Shown here piece by piece: positions 35,001-43,535 of a stretch of DNA of 64,000 bases (its first letter is position 1; the number at the start of each line of letters is the position of its first letter). The position numbers and the translations under genes were made by a program. The notes beneath the pieces were generated by a model. It saw nothing but the letters and a program-made list of their open reading frames with translations, did not search any database and had not been told where the DNA came from. The DNA is from Cyclobacterium sp. (GTDB lineage Bacteria > Bacteroidota > Bacteroidia > Cytophagales > Cyclobacteriaceae): contig NZ_JABURL010000111.1 in NCBI RefSeq assembly GCF_014762705.1, positions 62,001 to 126,000 on the forward strand, in the 5' to 3' direction.

Positions 35001-35978
35001 CTGGTAAACGGACTCGTAAATATCTCTGAACTCCCCTCTGCCTCTGGGAGAAATGGATCCATATACTGGTACATCCTCTCCCAACATGTACTTGGCAGTA
35101 TATTCAAAGCCCAGGGACAGCCTTTGGTCTGCTACCTGATAAAAATCCATGCCCTGAGTCCATGCTACCTGTGCCGCTTTGGCCAATTCGCCCAGGCCCA
35201 GTTGCACATGTGGCCAATCCCTGGTGGATTCCTGGATTTGACCGTTGGGGTAAATGTATTTGGTTATGCCTCCGTTGTTAGGACCCCAGTAAAAGCGTTC
35301 GGCTGCCCGTTTAAAAATATCAGGTCTGTCTGTGAAGATACCTATGCAAAGCATGGTATGGATCATGGCAGCATCCCAATTGCCATTGGCTTCTGTAAAA
35401 AAATCACGGATATAAGGATAATAAACGGTCAGCATCAGCTGTTCAAATGCCTTGATGTCTTCCTCGTGCCAGTCCTCATAGGAATACCTAAGTATTTCAG
35501 CGGCATTCAGAAAATGCTGTCCGGTCAATGCGGCAATCAACTTGGCATCATTATCATCAAAGTCCCATAATTTTTCGGACCAGACAGCGAGTATGGAAAT
35601 GGCTTTCTCTGCATGTGCTTTATCGCCGGAAATGTACCAAAGCAAAGCCTGCCTGTAAGCTTCAATAGCGCTGGCTGACAATTCGCGATGGCCCTGACCC
35701 TCTCTGCCGTAAGATCCTCTTACTACATGCGTAAAGGCTTCTGCTTGAAAATCCAGGGAAGCTGCTTCTTGCAACCGCTGGTAGGCAGCCACCCATTGTT
35801 CTTCTCCCGAATTTATTTTGTCTTTCATGTAGTCCAGATCGGCTTGGCTCTGGAGCATACCCGGATGGACAAATTGCCGGGGAAATACCAGGGGGGGGTC
35901 TTCAAGGCTGTTTTGGGAAAACAAGGGTATGGCATGAAGGAACAGAAAAAATATAAGCTGTATGGTTTTTATTTTCAT
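32037..35978 (-). CDS. Trimodular lyase: alginate-lyase-like, beta-helix, heparinase II/III-like
   Basis: This is a 1,313-residue exported protein with a Sec signal ending LFSQ. Residues 35-370 resemble the alginate lyase (alpha/alpha) domain, with NGNWDAAMIHTML near 195 and YPNGQIQESTRDWPHVQLG near 245. Residues 395-690 are a right-handed beta-helix (VVSPGESIQEALDKA..., then repeats of the N-LF.NN.. kind). Residues 775-1313 match heparinase II/III lyases, with GSNWALMEAEG near 900, ELAFGYHMGSI, and the beta-sandwich signature GGGHSQPDNSTFELY...LTPDSGSF. It should cleave uronate-containing polymers by beta-elimination; the specificity is open. Two catalytic-type lyase domains in one chain around a beta-helix is unusual. 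It follows the plug protein gene and precedes another lyase-like gene, forming an operon. Confidence 0.88.
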   Translation of the reverse strand: MKIKTIQLIFFLFLHAIPLFSQNSLEDPPLVFPRQFVHPGMLQSQADLDYMKDKINSGEEQWVAAYQRLQEAASLDFQAEAFTHVVRGSYGREGQGHRELSASAIEAYRQALLWYISGDKAHAEKAISILAVWSEKLWDFDDNDAKLIAALTGQHFLNAAEILRYSYEDWHEEDIKAFEQLMLTVYYPYIRDFFTEANGNWDAAMIHTMLCIGIFTDRPDIFKRAAERFYWGPNNGGITKYIYPNGQIQESTRDWPHVQLGLGELAKAAQVAWTQGMDFYQVADQRLSLGFEYTAKYMLGEDVPVYGSISPRGRGEFRDIYESVYQHYTSFKNVEMPYSGKAIEKTRPSTSWYFLVSHRAPSSSGIHTSSIDPLENARPLTGAMENPDQNKKEQDLVVSPGESIQEALDKAAGTGRKVFLQTGIYPLESTLLIPGETHLEGLGEATILILEKGKSGLTMGNKDPEINNVVIRHLVLEGAESVDPGTDPNQGRRERARQSALRREGLVFSAENEGQMQNIQLAHVTVRNFTKHGVSIRGAKDVQLIQCDFSDNGSNVVPGKGLHHNLHLTRVENVQVTDGRFSNSPWGSGIHLSFGLNVKLKGNEAARNKLHGIHVTESKNLFLENNLLEGNDHHGLFLDHWIAGTNEFDVINNTSRNNGGEGIRNSDENKGNIGYNLSIDNKSDMVYGKSTRAFHQKFQQLYPLIEFDEGIRVKHPDGTGNPLVVARQLLQYYRERDAVKHPVDRQKMKQQEIKASEKDMETANNALAHIMVGQPAYPSFFVGEDIDWASRPVSDNEWVWQLNRMTFWEAMAKAYWHTGEEKYAREWVLQMMNWVEKNPRDEAHQFAWRSIEAGIRGHRWTNLFQYFLDSPSFTPEALVSFLLAVHEHADYLMSKYSAGSNWALMEAEGLAFIAMSFPEFKASEVWLEEAVNRFNQEIDNQVYPDGHQRELAFGYHMGSIRWFLRSYEMAKMNDLGHLFSDDYLRLIEKMCEVPMKLAFPNGTTPQFGDAWTGKPDQYYGQLKEWAALFDRPDFLYVATEGRQGQKPDATAFAFRESGLYSMRSSWDQEAICMVLKCGPDGGGHSQPDNSTFELYAGGRNLTPDSGSFIYSGDPENRSWFRQTKVHQTLTLDGTNAAYAPQLLLWRPGEKHDILVVENQSYPELAHRRAVIFVNKSFFILIDEAIGKATGQLDLNFQLAPGKADMNATTLSANTNFEQGYNLAIQALPQDGLSLAEAKGQVSFVYTKKEPRPAFSFQMEKTKSNKRFITTLIPYQMEKPEIQVEILNGSRPGARNMRLSVKYQGKSEVIQFQF

Positions 35979-36176
35979 CGATGGGTTTGGGTTTATTGGC
36001 AGATCAAAAGCCTAAAATAATCAGTTCAGCTTAGAATTGCTAAAAAAGCCATTACTGTTTGATATACCCGCAAATCAGGAAATTTCAATCAGAAATTGAC
36101 AAGTATGAACAGGGTTTAGAAAGAGAGAATTTCCTGATTTGAAACAAAAAAAACAATAAAAAATAGCAATGAATTG

Positions 36177-38603
36177 TCAATAGACCTCCAAATTCAAAGT
36201 TGACCGGGCAATTTTACCCTTCTCTGTTATTCCTTCCGCAACCACCTGGTATAAACTACTTCTGTCAGAAGTATAAAAGCTTACAGTGGCTTTACCCGCT
36301 TCATCCGTTTTGACACTTGGATTCCAATAAAGGGTACTTCTGCTGTCCCGACCATCAACTACCTGGTTCTCGCCATATTTGGGCGAATAGAACTGCCTCG
36401 ATTTGCTGAAACCACCGATCCTGTATACCTTTATGTGATCACCTGTTTCCGCTGTATCTAATTCTTCCGGCCCTCTGTGCGTATACAAAGCTATGACTCC
36501 TCCTGCACCTCTGCCACCATAAATACCTACATTCCCGGGACTTTTAAGAATTTCAATCCGACTGATGTCAAACTGGTTGATGCTTTGAAGCATGCTTTCA
36601 TCGACTGGTATACCATCCAATAAGTATAGGGGAGAACCTTGGCCCCTGATCACGGCCCTAAACTGGAATGGACCGTCTGGAATGATCTGCAACCCTGCTA
36701 CTCTGCCCTGTAAAACTTCCAAAATATTTCCTGAAGGTGCTACTGGCAATTGATCTGGTTCTATTATTGCATCGGCATTGCGATGCAGGGTCATGGGTTT
36801 GTAAATTTCTGCCCTTCCTTCAACGACTACCTCTTCCAATAATACCTCCCCCAATTCCAGGCTGCCTCTATCCGTTTCCATGCCCAGGAATAAGGGCTGA
36901 ACGGGAGTTTGTTTCTCCCTGGAAATCCCTCTGAATTTTTCATAGCTGAATGAGGGGAGCTTATCCGGTAGGCCTGGGGAATATTGTTCATTGGATAGGC
37001 TTAAATTGACATTGTTTGTCCTTCCACGGGGATCGCTTCCCTGGACAAGAATATCTATGGAGTCCCTGAAATGAAAACCCTCAAAGATGAATTTGCCTTT
37101 CTCGTCCGTTTCCGTGACAAGGAATGTTTCATATTTGTCTTTTAAGTACAACAGAGCCTCACCATTGGCTATTGGCTCGCCATTGTCTTTTTTTAGAGAT
37201 CCCGTAATACTGATGTCAATTTCCGGATCGTAGGTGATAAGGGGAAAATCGTCCTCAATTATTTTTTCCCAGGTAAAACCTCTCCATCCCTGGGTCATCA
37301 ACAGCAGGTCCAAAACCTCTTGTCTGTCCTGGTTTTCTTTATTGAAATAGTATCCGGGAGAGGCAATAAATCCCTTAACCTCCGAGCTCAGCAACAGGTA
37401 AGATTGAATGTCAAACTCTGTTGGGTTTTTCCCTGCCAACAAATCATCTGTGACAGCAAGTGATAATTCCGTGGCCAAAGGGTTTCCCTCCTGATCTTTT
37501 GCAACAATTTCAAGCGCTACCAGCTCCCTGCTTGTAAATTGCGATTGATTGGCTTTGATGCTTACCCTTACCTGGTCTTCATGATCAATAAATACCAGGC
37601 GCTCGCTAACAGGTTCACCCGATTCCTTTGCCAAAGTGAGCCTGGTGATGCCTGTGGGGAATTTTGATTTTGGAATTTCGATTACAGTATCTTTGGTTGC
37701 CCGAACTATTACGGATGCAGTATAAATCAGTTCGTCCTGAGCTATACCTGTCAACAACAGCTTTTCATCCTTTTCTAAATTGCTGCTGATCGAAGCCAGT
37801 ATCATTTCTTCCTGATGCTGGATGGACATCTGGTAGCCATAGGAAGATACAACAGGAAGTGGGATGTTTTGAGAGTTTCCATCAGGAAAATTCACTTTTG
37901 CAGTATATTGGGCAGAGGCCAGAGGCTTAAGTTCAAAAACACCCATACCTTCATGACGGGATTTGAAATCGGTAATTTTTGATCCTGAATCGTCATATAA
38001 TTCTCCCGAGACTTCAAGACCCAAACCATCTGCTCCGGTTGCTTTGAAAGCTACTTTTCCAGTCAGGCCAGCCACCAGATTCCCTCCTTCCGGGAAAAAC
38101 TGAACATCGGGATTGCTACTATCAGTTGTTTTGGTGGGAGCTGTTTCGGATTGTGGATTCCAAATGTAAATTTCCTTCCGGTAATGGGGCATATCTTCAA
38201 AATTTCCCATCCAGTTGGTATAGCCCAACAGAAAATAGCGTCCTTCCTCCAAATCTTCGGGGATTGAAATGTTCCCATTGGTTTTTCCCTGATCGGTATC
38301 CAACCTGAGTTTTGTAATGACTATATTTTGGTCATTGACCAGGTCCACGTATAGGATTTTGCTTTTAGCGCTTGGAAAATGATTGGAAGCCTGCACCAGG
38401 TATCCTTTGAGCCAAATTACTTCCCCTGCCATATAATAAGATTTGTCATGATGCAGGTACACTTTTTCAGGAGCATAATTGATCTTCCAGACAGACAGGT
38501 TGGTAGCTACTTTTTCCAGGATGGACCGTTCTGAAGAGGACAGTGCTGCCAAAACTAAAAAAACGAATGCGCTTATGAATAGTATTTTTATGTTTCTTGT
38601 CAT
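36177..38603 (-). CDS. Exported macroglobulin-like protein with TonB plug domain but no barrel
   Basis: The protein (about 808 residues from ATG 38603; a TTG two codons earlier is the alternative) has an N-terminal signal/anchor segment. Several beta-sandwich repeats of the alpha-2-macroglobulin MG2 type follow (for example KVYLHHDKSYYMAGEVIWLKGYL). A carboxypeptidase-like regulatory domain (ISITGSLKKDNGEPIANGEALLY) comes next, then a TonB-receptor plug (GNILEVLQGRVAGLQ...YLLDGIPVDESML...EILKSPGNVGIYGGRGAGGVI). No 22-strand barrel follows; the C-terminus is another short beta domain. Such chains occur across Bacteroidota, and their function is not settled. It is the first gene of the lyase transcription unit. 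Confidence 0.85.
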   Translation of the reverse strand: MTRNIKILFISAFVFLVLAALSSSERSILEKVATNLSVWKINYAPEKVYLHHDKSYYMAGEVIWLKGYLVQASNHFPSAKSKILYVDLVNDQNIVITKLRLDTDQGKTNGNISIPEDLEEGRYFLLGYTNWMGNFEDMPHYRKEIYIWNPQSETAPTKTTDSSNPDVQFFPEGGNLVAGLTGKVAFKATGADGLGLEVSGELYDDSGSKITDFKSRHEGMGVFELKPLASAQYTAKVNFPDGNSQNIPLPVVSSYGYQMSIQHQEEMILASISSNLEKDEKLLLTGIAQDELIYTASVIVRATKDTVIEIPKSKFPTGITRLTLAKESGEPVSERLVFIDHEDQVRVSIKANQSQFTSRELVALEIVAKDQEGNPLATELSLAVTDDLLAGKNPTEFDIQSYLLLSSEVKGFIASPGYYFNKENQDRQEVLDLLLMTQGWRGFTWEKIIEDDFPLITYDPEIDISITGSLKKDNGEPIANGEALLYLKDKYETFLVTETDEKGKFIFEGFHFRDSIDILVQGSDPRGRTNNVNLSLSNEQYSPGLPDKLPSFSYEKFRGISREKQTPVQPLFLGMETDRGSLELGEVLLEEVVVEGRAEIYKPMTLHRNADAIIEPDQLPVAPSGNILEVLQGRVAGLQIIPDGPFQFRAVIRGQGSPLYLLDGIPVDESMLQSINQFDISRIEILKSPGNVGIYGGRGAGGVIALYTHRGPEELDTAETGDHIKVYRIGGFSKSRQFYSPKYGENQVVDGRDSRSTLYWNPSVKTDEAGKATVSFYTSDRSSLYQVVAEGITEKGKIARSTLNLEVY

Positions 38604-38609
38604 GTTCAA

Positions 38610-39172
38610 TATTATTGGTGCCAGTTAATCTGGTATTTCTAAATCGTAATAGCCTGTCCCGATTATCGGAAAGAGCTGAAACTGCAAGAAAATCAGGTAG
38701 TTTGAAGATTGAGGCATAGCACCGCTGTGGTGAAATCGAAAACAGCGGCGTAGCGGCTGATTTTGAAGCAGTTTAGGGTCATAATAGATCGGCTAATGCA
38801 TATTTCGGGTTTAACCTTAAGGGCCACTCCTATTAACGTAAAAAATGGTATAATAGGTTTGGAATCAACATTTTTACCCCGCTGTGAACCAGAAATTGTT
38901 ATTGAAAAACCTACTTTTATTCAGAATAGAAGTTGGACTATTTCTTCCATAAAAGGAGGCATCAACCTGCGTTAAAATTGATTTCGACCTTGCCTGGAAT
39001 TGTGGTCTGGCTTCTTTACAGTGCTGAAAGTCATGTTTTGTGAAAAGAAACTTTTGGAATCGGCTTATTTTAAGGGCATCATAAAGTGCTTGCCATATGG
39101 CATAAAGGAGGGCAAACTAAATCCATGAACTGGTTTGCTTCCTTAAAAACCAAACTCCCACGCTTTAACCAC
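38610..39172. other. Gap with palindromic element
   Basis: The 563 bases between the plug-protein gene and the nucleoside hydrolase gene hold the repeat at 38679-38774 and a small CCGAT/ATCGG hairpin near 38659-38669. The frame at 38763-38975 begins inside the repeat and shows no protein features. The right half has nothing I can interpret. Confidence 0.5.
38679..38774. repeat. Imperfect palindromic element (REP/MITE-like), best copy
   Basis: AAACTGCAAGAAAATCAG (38679-38696) and CTGATTTTGAAGCAGTTT (38757-38774) are inverted repeats matching at 15 of 18 bases. Inside is a second hairpin, CCGCTGT (38722-38728) with ACAGCGG (38742-38748). A degenerate copy is at 25425-25495. No gene is contained. 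Confidence 0.6.
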
Positions 39173-40198
39173 TTATTGGTTCTTATATTGTTGGATTTTT
39201 TTGAACATATCTCCGAAAATCCGATCCCGGTTTAGGTAGGTTGCCACCTTGTAGAGGTGTCGTGTATGGTCAAAACTGTAGGTAAGCTGGTCGGTAAGAA
39301 TAGGACTGCTCCTGATTTCTGTACTAAACCATCCTGGATCAATGACATAGGCAATGGCCGAAATATCCCATATTACCTTGGACCAGCCAAATCCATCACC
39401 GGGTTGGTATTCGTTAAAAATTTCCACCAGGTAATCGCCTATAGCACCCTGGCCACTCAGGTAAGTTTCCACTTCGGCAACGGTAGTGAGTAAATGGGAA
39501 GTGACCGGTTGGGTAGGAATCTGGATCAAGGGCACCCCGGAGTCAAAAAGCACCTGGGAAGCGATGGGGTCCTGCATCAGGTTAAATTCGGTGGCAGTTT
39601 TCCAGTTGAGTCCCTTGCCACCTAACCATACGACTACAATTTTATGAATGATCTCAGGTTCCATCAGGATGGCAGAGGCCACATTGGTAGGCGCTCCTAA
39701 AGTTAAAACGTACAGCGGACCATCGGCTTGCATGGCCTTTTCCACCAGGTCTTTGGCAGCTGGACTATCATGGGGCTTTTCCAGGCTTTCCAAAAAAGCC
39801 TCTGAACCCCGATAAACAAAATCATTTTGTTGCATTCCCAATTTGTCCAGAAGGCGTTCAATTTCTTCAAAGCTTTTTTCCATACCGTCTTTAGGGCTAA
39901 CAGAACGCTTGTTCAGGTAAGGGGCTGCATAAATGGCAGATACGTTCATGGCTTCCGGGGATAACAGGGCATAGACTACTGCAAATTGATCATCAATCTC
40001 GTTGTAGGTATCCGTGTCGATCACCACGTCCACCTTACCTTCCGGTGCTTGCAATTGATTCAACCGGAATGCTTCCGGTAAAGTAGGGTAAACTTGTGAC
40101 AAACTGGGAGAAAGTGGTAAAAGCCCAAGCAGGAATGGCATAAGGAAATGACCAGATTTCTGAGAAAAATTGAAGAAAAATTGCAGGTAGATTTTCAT
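39173..40198 (-). CDS. Exported inosine-uridine-type nucleoside hydrolase
   Basis: This 341-residue protein has a Sec signal (FLLGLLPLSPSLSQ) and the calcium-binding signature of the family, VVIDTDTYNEIDDQFAV (DTDxxNExDD variant). Further motifs are YVLTLGAPTNVASAI and EFNLMQDPIAS, the latter equivalent to the substrate loop. C-terminal residues VIWDISAIAYVIDP supply the last metal ligand. It hydrolyses the N-glycosidic bond of nucleosides to free base and ribose, here probably in the periplasm. It faces the exported 635-residue gene on the plus strand across 187 bases. Neighbours are polymer-degrading genes, so an alternative role on another glycoside cannot be excluded. Confidence 0.87.
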   Translation of the reverse strand: MKIYLQFFFNFSQKSGHFLMPFLLGLLPLSPSLSQVYPTLPEAFRLNQLQAPEGKVDVVIDTDTYNEIDDQFAVVYALLSPEAMNVSAIYAAPYLNKRSVSPKDGMEKSFEEIERLLDKLGMQQNDFVYRGSEAFLESLEKPHDSPAAKDLVEKAMQADGPLYVLTLGAPTNVASAILMEPEIIHKIVVVWLGGKGLNWKTATEFNLMQDPIASQVLFDSGVPLIQIPTQPVTSHLLTTVAEVETYLSGQGAIGDYLVEIFNEYQPGDGFGWSKVIWDISAIAYVIDPGWFSTEIRSSPILTDQLTYSFDHTRHLYKVATYLNRDRIFGDMFKKIQQYKNQ

Positions 40199-40385
40199 AA
40201 ATGAATAGAATGGATTTGGAGTTTCCTTTTTTTAATACCTAAAAGGTAAAAACAACATGGTTGCAATGCAACTTAATTTTATGGAAAAAGAACCTGAACT
40301 TTTTGAGAATTAAGCATTAAAGCCATTTTTCTGATTTCAATTTGATGGCATCTTTTGTTATATTCCCATTCCAAAATATCCTTTG

Positions 40386-42293
40386 ATGAAAAAATTGCTG
40401 AAACCCGGCCTGGTACTTTTTCTTTATTTGCTGCTTTATCCTGGTTTTTCCCAGGTTGAAATGGAGCATCTCAAATCTGTACCCTATGATTCTCCTTCTC
40501 CTCCACCGGAATGGGCTTTGCTGCAAAGGCAATTAATGGATGCCCTTTATCCGGCAGCTATGGAATTCGTAGAAAAATATACCAATCCCGATGGAACCTT
40601 GATCTGGAGAGAGGAATGGCCGGGAATGGACGGATCGGATGATGGCTATGAAAGTTTTTACAATTTCCCCTTGTATTATGCCCTGGGAGGACCTGAAGAA
40701 GTAGATCCTCTTTCAAGAAAGCTATGGGAAGGAGTAACCCGGCAATTTACAGCATATGGACAAATTGTAGAAGAGTTTGATGCAGGATACGATTGGATGC
40801 ATCACGGGGAGGCATACACCAATTTTTACTTTTTTGGTTTGGCGGATCCCACAGATAAGAAAATGAGGGAAAGAGCCTTGAAATTTGCAGAAATGTATTT
40901 TGACGATGGTACGGAAAATTCCAATTTTGACAGTGAGCTCAAAATCTTCCGCTCCCCCCTTAATGGCAGTTTGGGGCCCAGAATGGTTAATACTGCGGAA
41001 GACTGGGTCACCCATAGGCCCATTTTGTCTAATTATCCATTGCCTTACGATGACATCCCACATGTAAGCTCGGGCAAAGACTGGAACAATGACGAAAAAT
41101 TTGCCTATATCCTCGAAGCTTTGAACGAAAGGATGATGAAAGGCGATGTTCCCCTGAACCTGGCATCCACGAGTTTGATGCTGAATGCCTTCATGTATAC
41201 CGGGGAGGAGAAATATAAAGACTGGGTACTTGATTATGTTAAAGCCTGGATGGGCAGGGTGGAAAAAAATGGAGGTATTATTCCGGACAATGTAGGCTTA
41301 TCCGGTGAGATTGGGGAGCACATGGATGGCAATTGGTGGGGTGGCTATTATGGTTGGAAGTGGCCCCATGGGGTGAGGAATAAATTGGAGGCCACGACCA
41401 TAGGTGCTTCCAATGCCTACCTTATATCAGGGGATGACAGTTACCTGGAATTGCCCAACTCCGTAATTGATGCCATCAGCAGGGAGGCAAGGGTAGAAAA
41501 CGGGAAAATGCTTTTGCCCCATCGCTATGACCAAAGGGGCTGGTACGATTACAGGCCCCTGCAGGCCATGTATCCTACACATATCTGGTACATGTCCAGG
41601 AAAAAGAAGGATTGGGAAAGGGTAAAGGAGCTGTTGGATCCCGAAGAAATGAAGCAGCTGAAATACGTTAAAGGAAAAGGAGAGGAGCGGAACACGGCCA
41701 CCTGGATGGGTTATTTAGAAGGGAATGTTCCCGATTACCCGGTTGACATCTTAAAGGCTACCTATAAGGAAATGCAAAATAGGCTGGACAAAATAAGAAA
41801 TGACACATCCACTCCTGATCAACAGGATGTACACCATTGGCTGAACCTCAACCCGGTTATATTGGAGGGCTTGGTTCAAACCATGCTGGGTGCACCCAAC
41901 CATATTTATCATGGAGGCTTGTTGCATACCTCGGTCCGGTATTTTGATCCTGAAAAGCAAAGATCCGGCATCCCTTCCGATATGGCTGCCCTTGTAGAGC
42001 AAATAACAACGGCAGGCGTATCACTTACTTTGGTTAACCTTCATCCCACTGAGACGAGAAAGGTAATTGTCCAGGCTGGCATGTTTGGAGAACACCAGAT
42101 CCAAAGAGTAAATCAAATTGAAATATATCCTTACCAGTTCGATACCGTAGACCATAAATTCTTCCAGGCAGAGATAAGCCCCGGGTCAGTAGTGAAGCTG
42201 GAAATAGAAATGTCCCGCTTTAAAAACCCTCCAAGTTATGCTTTCCCATGGCATGGTGAGGAGATTCCCATTAACGAAAAAGAATATGAATAA
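40386..42293 (+). CDS. Exported (alpha/alpha)-barrel-like protein of unknown activity
   Basis: About 635 residues from ATG 40386 (a TTG directly before it is the alternative), with a Sec signal ending LYPGFSQ. The body alternates helical hairpins, with aromatic and acidic patches such as WREEWPGMDGSDDGYESFYNF, YDWMHHGEAYTNFYF and HMDGNWWGGYYGWKWPHG. These are plausible sugar-binding grooves. The C-terminal 100 residues are strand-like. I know similar hypothetical proteins in Bacteroidota and Planctomycetes but no characterised one. It overlaps the CBM9-like gene by 1 base and lies beside lyase and oxidoreductase genes, so a role in polysaccharide breakdown is likely (inference). Confidence 0.7.
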   Translation: MKKLLKPGLVLFLYLLLYPGFSQVEMEHLKSVPYDSPSPPPEWALLQRQLMDALYPAAMEFVEKYTNPDGTLIWREEWPGMDGSDDGYESFYNFPLYYALGGPEEVDPLSRKLWEGVTRQFTAYGQIVEEFDAGYDWMHHGEAYTNFYFFGLADPTDKKMRERALKFAEMYFDDGTENSNFDSELKIFRSPLNGSLGPRMVNTAEDWVTHRPILSNYPLPYDDIPHVSSGKDWNNDEKFAYILEALNERMMKGDVPLNLASTSLMLNAFMYTGEEKYKDWVLDYVKAWMGRVEKNGGIIPDNVGLSGEIGEHMDGNWWGGYYGWKWPHGVRNKLEATTIGASNAYLISGDDSYLELPNSVIDAISREARVENGKMLLPHRYDQRGWYDYRPLQAMYPTHIWYMSRKKKDWERVKELLDPEEMKQLKYVKGKGEERNTATWMGYLEGNVPDYPVDILKATYKEMQNRLDKIRNDTSTPDQQDVHHWLNLNPVILEGLVQTMLGAPNHIYHGGLLHTSVRYFDPEKQRSGIPSDMAALVEQITTAGVSLTLVNLHPTETRKVIVQAGMFGEHQIQRVNQIEIYPYQFDTVDHKFFQAEISPGSVVKLEIEMSRFKNPPSYAFPWHGEEIPINEKEYE

Positions 42294-43441
42294 TGATTGA
42301 TCCGGGTTATCGGTTGAGTTTTGGTTTGATTGTAAACCTGTTACTCTTTTATACTTCACCGGTGTGGTCTCAGGAATCCACTCAGGTGCAATACGCTACA
42401 GCCCGGGAAGGGAAAGTTTTTAAAATTTATCAGTTTTCCCCTGAAAACATGCCTCACATTAATGGCAAAACCCAAGATTGGGAAACTGTTCCGGCTTCAT
42501 ACACTTACAATACTTCATACCTAAACGATACAGAAGATGGGCATGGGCAGCTTATTGACACTACAGATATTGATGTGAAGGTAACTGTGGGATGGGTCAG
42601 CGGTTTGAACCGGCTTTATTTTTTGTACGAGGCGTATGATGATTTTTGGGATTTCGAGCGGTTTAATCCCAAAGGATATCTAAATGATATTTTCGAAATT
42701 GTGGTAGACGGCGATATGTCCGGAGGGCCTTTTATTTATAACCCGCTACTTCCAGAAGCCAGAAAATGGGGGAATCATCCGGTTCATATCCAAAATCATT
42801 TGGAATTCAGTGGCTATCATGCCCAAAATTACCATATTTTCACTCCTCCGGTTAATGGTAGCTGGACCTTGATTTGGGGAGCCCAACCCTGGATTGCTGC
42901 TTTCCCTTTTGCACATCATGCTTATGATTTTGATTTGGAACATGCGGCATCAGGAAAGTTAACGCTGGAATTTTGGATTACCCCCTTTGACCATGCACCA
43001 TTCGAAGGACCGGATCATGCCGTGGTATCTCCACTTTATGAAAACAAGGTAATCGGATTATCCTGGTCGGTATTGGATTTTGATGGGGGAGAGAGAGATG
43101 GACATTTCAATTTATCGCACGACACTAGGATGGTATCAGACGCTTCCTACCTGTGTGCCTTCCGGTTGATGCCCCTGGAAAGCAACCAAAAACCTGAAAT
43201 AAAGGCTGAATGGTCTTTTGGTTTGATAGAGCAAAAAGACAGAACCGTAGCTTTCAAAGATGAATCCATTGGAGAGATTGAAGCATGGTACTGGGATTTT
43301 GGAAACGGTGCTTTTTCCAGGGAGCAGCACCCCGTGTATCAATACCCTGAATCCGGAGTACATTATAATGTTACTTTAGAAGTATCCGGTCCGGGAGGAA
43401 AGGACAAGAAAACCCGTTTTTGGGAAGTAATGGTCCCCTGA
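42293..43441 (+). CDS. Exported CBM9-like and PKD domain protein
   Basis: The 382-residue protein has a Sec signal (ending VWSQE). The large middle domain begins MPHINGKTQDWETVPASYTY and contains VTVGWVSGLNRLYFLYEAYDDFWD and NDIFEIVVDGDMSGG. These are typical of carbohydrate-binding module 9-like/DOMON-type beta-sandwiches. The last 90 residues are a PKD domain (VAFKDESIGEIEAWYWDFGNG...HPVYQYPESG). No catalytic motif is visible, so it is probably a sugar-binding partner of the preceding protein. The start codon overlaps that gene's stop (TAATGA), implying translational coupling. Confidence 0.78.
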   Translation: MIDPGYRLSFGLIVNLLLFYTSPVWSQESTQVQYATAREGKVFKIYQFSPENMPHINGKTQDWETVPASYTYNTSYLNDTEDGHGQLIDTTDIDVKVTVGWVSGLNRLYFLYEAYDDFWDFERFNPKGYLNDIFEIVVDGDMSGGPFIYNPLLPEARKWGNHPVHIQNHLEFSGYHAQNYHIFTPPVNGSWTLIWGAQPWIAAFPFAHHAYDFDLEHAASGKLTLEFWITPFDHAPFEGPDHAVVSPLYENKVIGLSWSVLDFDGGERDGHFNLSHDTRMVSDASYLCAFRLMPLESNQKPEIKAEWSFGLIEQKDRTVAFKDESIGEIEAWYWDFGNGAFSREQHPVYQYPESGVHYNVTLEVSGPGGKDKKTRFWEVMVP

Positions 43442-43457
43442 TGCATTTTAAAATCAG

Positions 43458-43486
43458 GTAGATTTGGCCGGAGATTTGAAATCTAC
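43458..43486. other. Inverted repeat after the PKD gene
   Basis: GTAGATTT (43458-43465) and AAATCTAC (43479-43486) form perfect arms around 13 bases, without a T-run. It lies in the 94-base space before the first Gfo/Idh/MocA gene. It may be a processing or regulatory hairpin. Confidence 0.35.
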
Positions 43487-43535
43487 GGAGTGAATGAGTA
43501 CCAACTTTTAAAAACTTTTTCCTAAGTTTAACCTT

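Noticed and set aside
38763-38975. 70-codon frame after the plug-protein gene
   Set aside because: It begins inside the palindromic repeat and has no protein-like features.
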